DNA of 64,000 nt. Origin: Viscum album. Its lineage: Eukaryota > Streptophyta > Magnoliopsida > Santalales > Viscaceae. The notes beneath the pieces were generated by a model. The model saw only the letters and a program-made list of their open reading frames with translations, was not told the origin of the DNA and made no database searches. Position numbers and translations under genes: made by a program. The stretch is from positions 1,017,127,343 to 1,017,191,342 of the forward strand of contig OY728159.1 of the NCBI GenBank assembly GCA_963277665.1, written 5' to 3'. This document shows, piece by piece, positions 63,402-64,000 of the stretch. Positions within the stretch are counted from its first letter, which is position 1. Each line of letters starts with the position of its first letter.

Positions 63402-64000
63402 TTAAGCATGCAAATCGACCGTTTCTCCTTCAACAGCCGCTCTGACCCAATAAATATCTTCTTCACGTTGAACTACGGTATGTTGATCAAGTTGTTGGTA
63501 AACAAACGGAACAGTCTCGGGTTCATCTTCTTCAAATAAAAACACTCCTCGCCGAGACATTTTGACAACAACTTGCCAACTTGGATCCGAAGGCAAAGTA
63601 ACGAAGAATACTTGTTCCGCTTGTGATGTCAAAATGAAAGGTTCATTCTCAACTCATTCATTATTTCTGTATAACATATAGTTAAAATTCACCAATGAAA
63701 ACTGATATTGATCGACTTTACATCCACGCACTGGATCAACCCAATTACACTTTAACAATATGTACTTCAATCCGTGTGTGTATACAACTTCAATGATGTC
63801 TATCAATTGACCATAGTAATAACCAGAATCGACAAAGGGACAACCGATGCCACTGTTTTGTGTTGCTCGTTTGTCGTCAACATCTTTAATGCAAAATCGA
63901 AAACCATTATCATCAATAGCTTTATAACGACGAGCCGTTATAGATGGACCCTCAGCCAGTTGGATAAATACTTCAGGTAGCGTGGGGTCCCCTAACTCCC
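63402..64000 (-). pseudogene. tnp2 transposase, C-terminal DUF4216 region, partial
   Basis: Read from the window edge, the frame begins LPEVFIQLAEGPSITARRYK and continues through a typical DUF4216 domain: NGFRFCIKDVDDKRATQNSG, then GYYYGQLIDIIEV, LLKCNWVDPVRGCKVDQYQF, and after that SLVNFN and SQAEQVFFVTLPSDPSW. It ends DLHA with TAA at 63404-63402. A single in-frame TGA at 63656-63654 interrupts the domain just before VENEPFILTSQAEQ. No frameshift is seen in this part, so decay is slight. The TGA could also reflect an unrecognised intron, but no good splice pair encloses it. The catalytic tnp2 core would lie to the right of the window. The accessory gene follows on the same strand. Confidence 0.82.

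Larger units (their letters stand above)
52949..64000 (-). mobile_element. CACTA (En/Spm) transposon, 3' portion, well preserved; continues beyond the window
   Basis: The left terminus is CACTACTGTAAATAAGACC at 52949, inserted directly into retrotransposon sequence (TTA at 52946-52948 would be one copy of the 3-bp duplication). From left to right it contains GC-rich subterminal hairpins, an AT-rich spacer, a 342-bp satellite array, a G-rich minisatellite, an accessory gene and the end of tnp2, both genes on the minus strand. The left end is therefore the 3' end of the element. The other end lies past 64000, so the element exceeds 11 kb. Its CpG-rich repeats contrast strongly with the AT-rich surroundings. 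Confidence 0.88.

Overview
The window is intergenic DNA of a plant nuclear genome, almost certainly a flowering plant with a large repeat-rich genome. The evidence is an AT-rich background packed with nested transposons of plant type: CACTA (En/Spm) DNA transposons carrying tnp2, DUF4218 and DUF4216 domains, Ty3/gypsy-like LTR elements with TGTAACACCCC termini, and a plant L1-type LINE with a terminal RNase H domain. I found no host protein-coding gene and no tRNA, rRNA or CRISPR. The species cannot be named from this sequence.

Layout from left to right. (1) 1-741 is the terminal part of a CACTA element whose body lies to the left. (2) 742-13727 is old AT-rich DNA holding a complete solo LTR (2252-6055) with a perfect 5-bp target duplication TATTA. 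(3) 13728-25875 is an old LTR retrotransposon with about 4.5-kb LTRs and a short internal region that retains only a broken gag. (4) 26841-40736 is a complete but decayed 13.9-kb CACTA element with termini, a 3-bp duplication, subterminal repeats, two tandem arrays, a minus-strand tnp2 pseudogene and a 5'-truncated LINE inserted inside it. (5) 40737-48680 is anonymous DNA with a chain of degenerate tandem repeats of 85-140, 37 and 30 bp. (6) 48681-52948 is a minus-strand 3' LTR, its polypurine tract and a stub of internal sequence. (7) From 52949 to past the window end, a second well-preserved CACTA element has inserted into that retrotransposon. It holds GC-rich subterminal hairpins, a 20-copy array of a 342-bp satellite, a G-rich 20-bp minisatellite, a seven-exon accessory gene with all splice sites intact and one frameshift, and the 3' end of tnp2.

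The most notable structures are: the 342-bp satellite, each unit of which carries five separate inverted repeats; its abrupt junction with a strongly strand-biased G-rich minisatellite; a hairpin followed by GGTAAY in the leader of four LTRs that keeps pairing although its sequence changes; a duplicated GTACGTAC-containing leader motif shared by the LTRs; and a faint 36-bp periodicity in the otherwise featureless old DNA. All coordinates and motifs were read by eye. Repeat counts and divergence statements are approximate.
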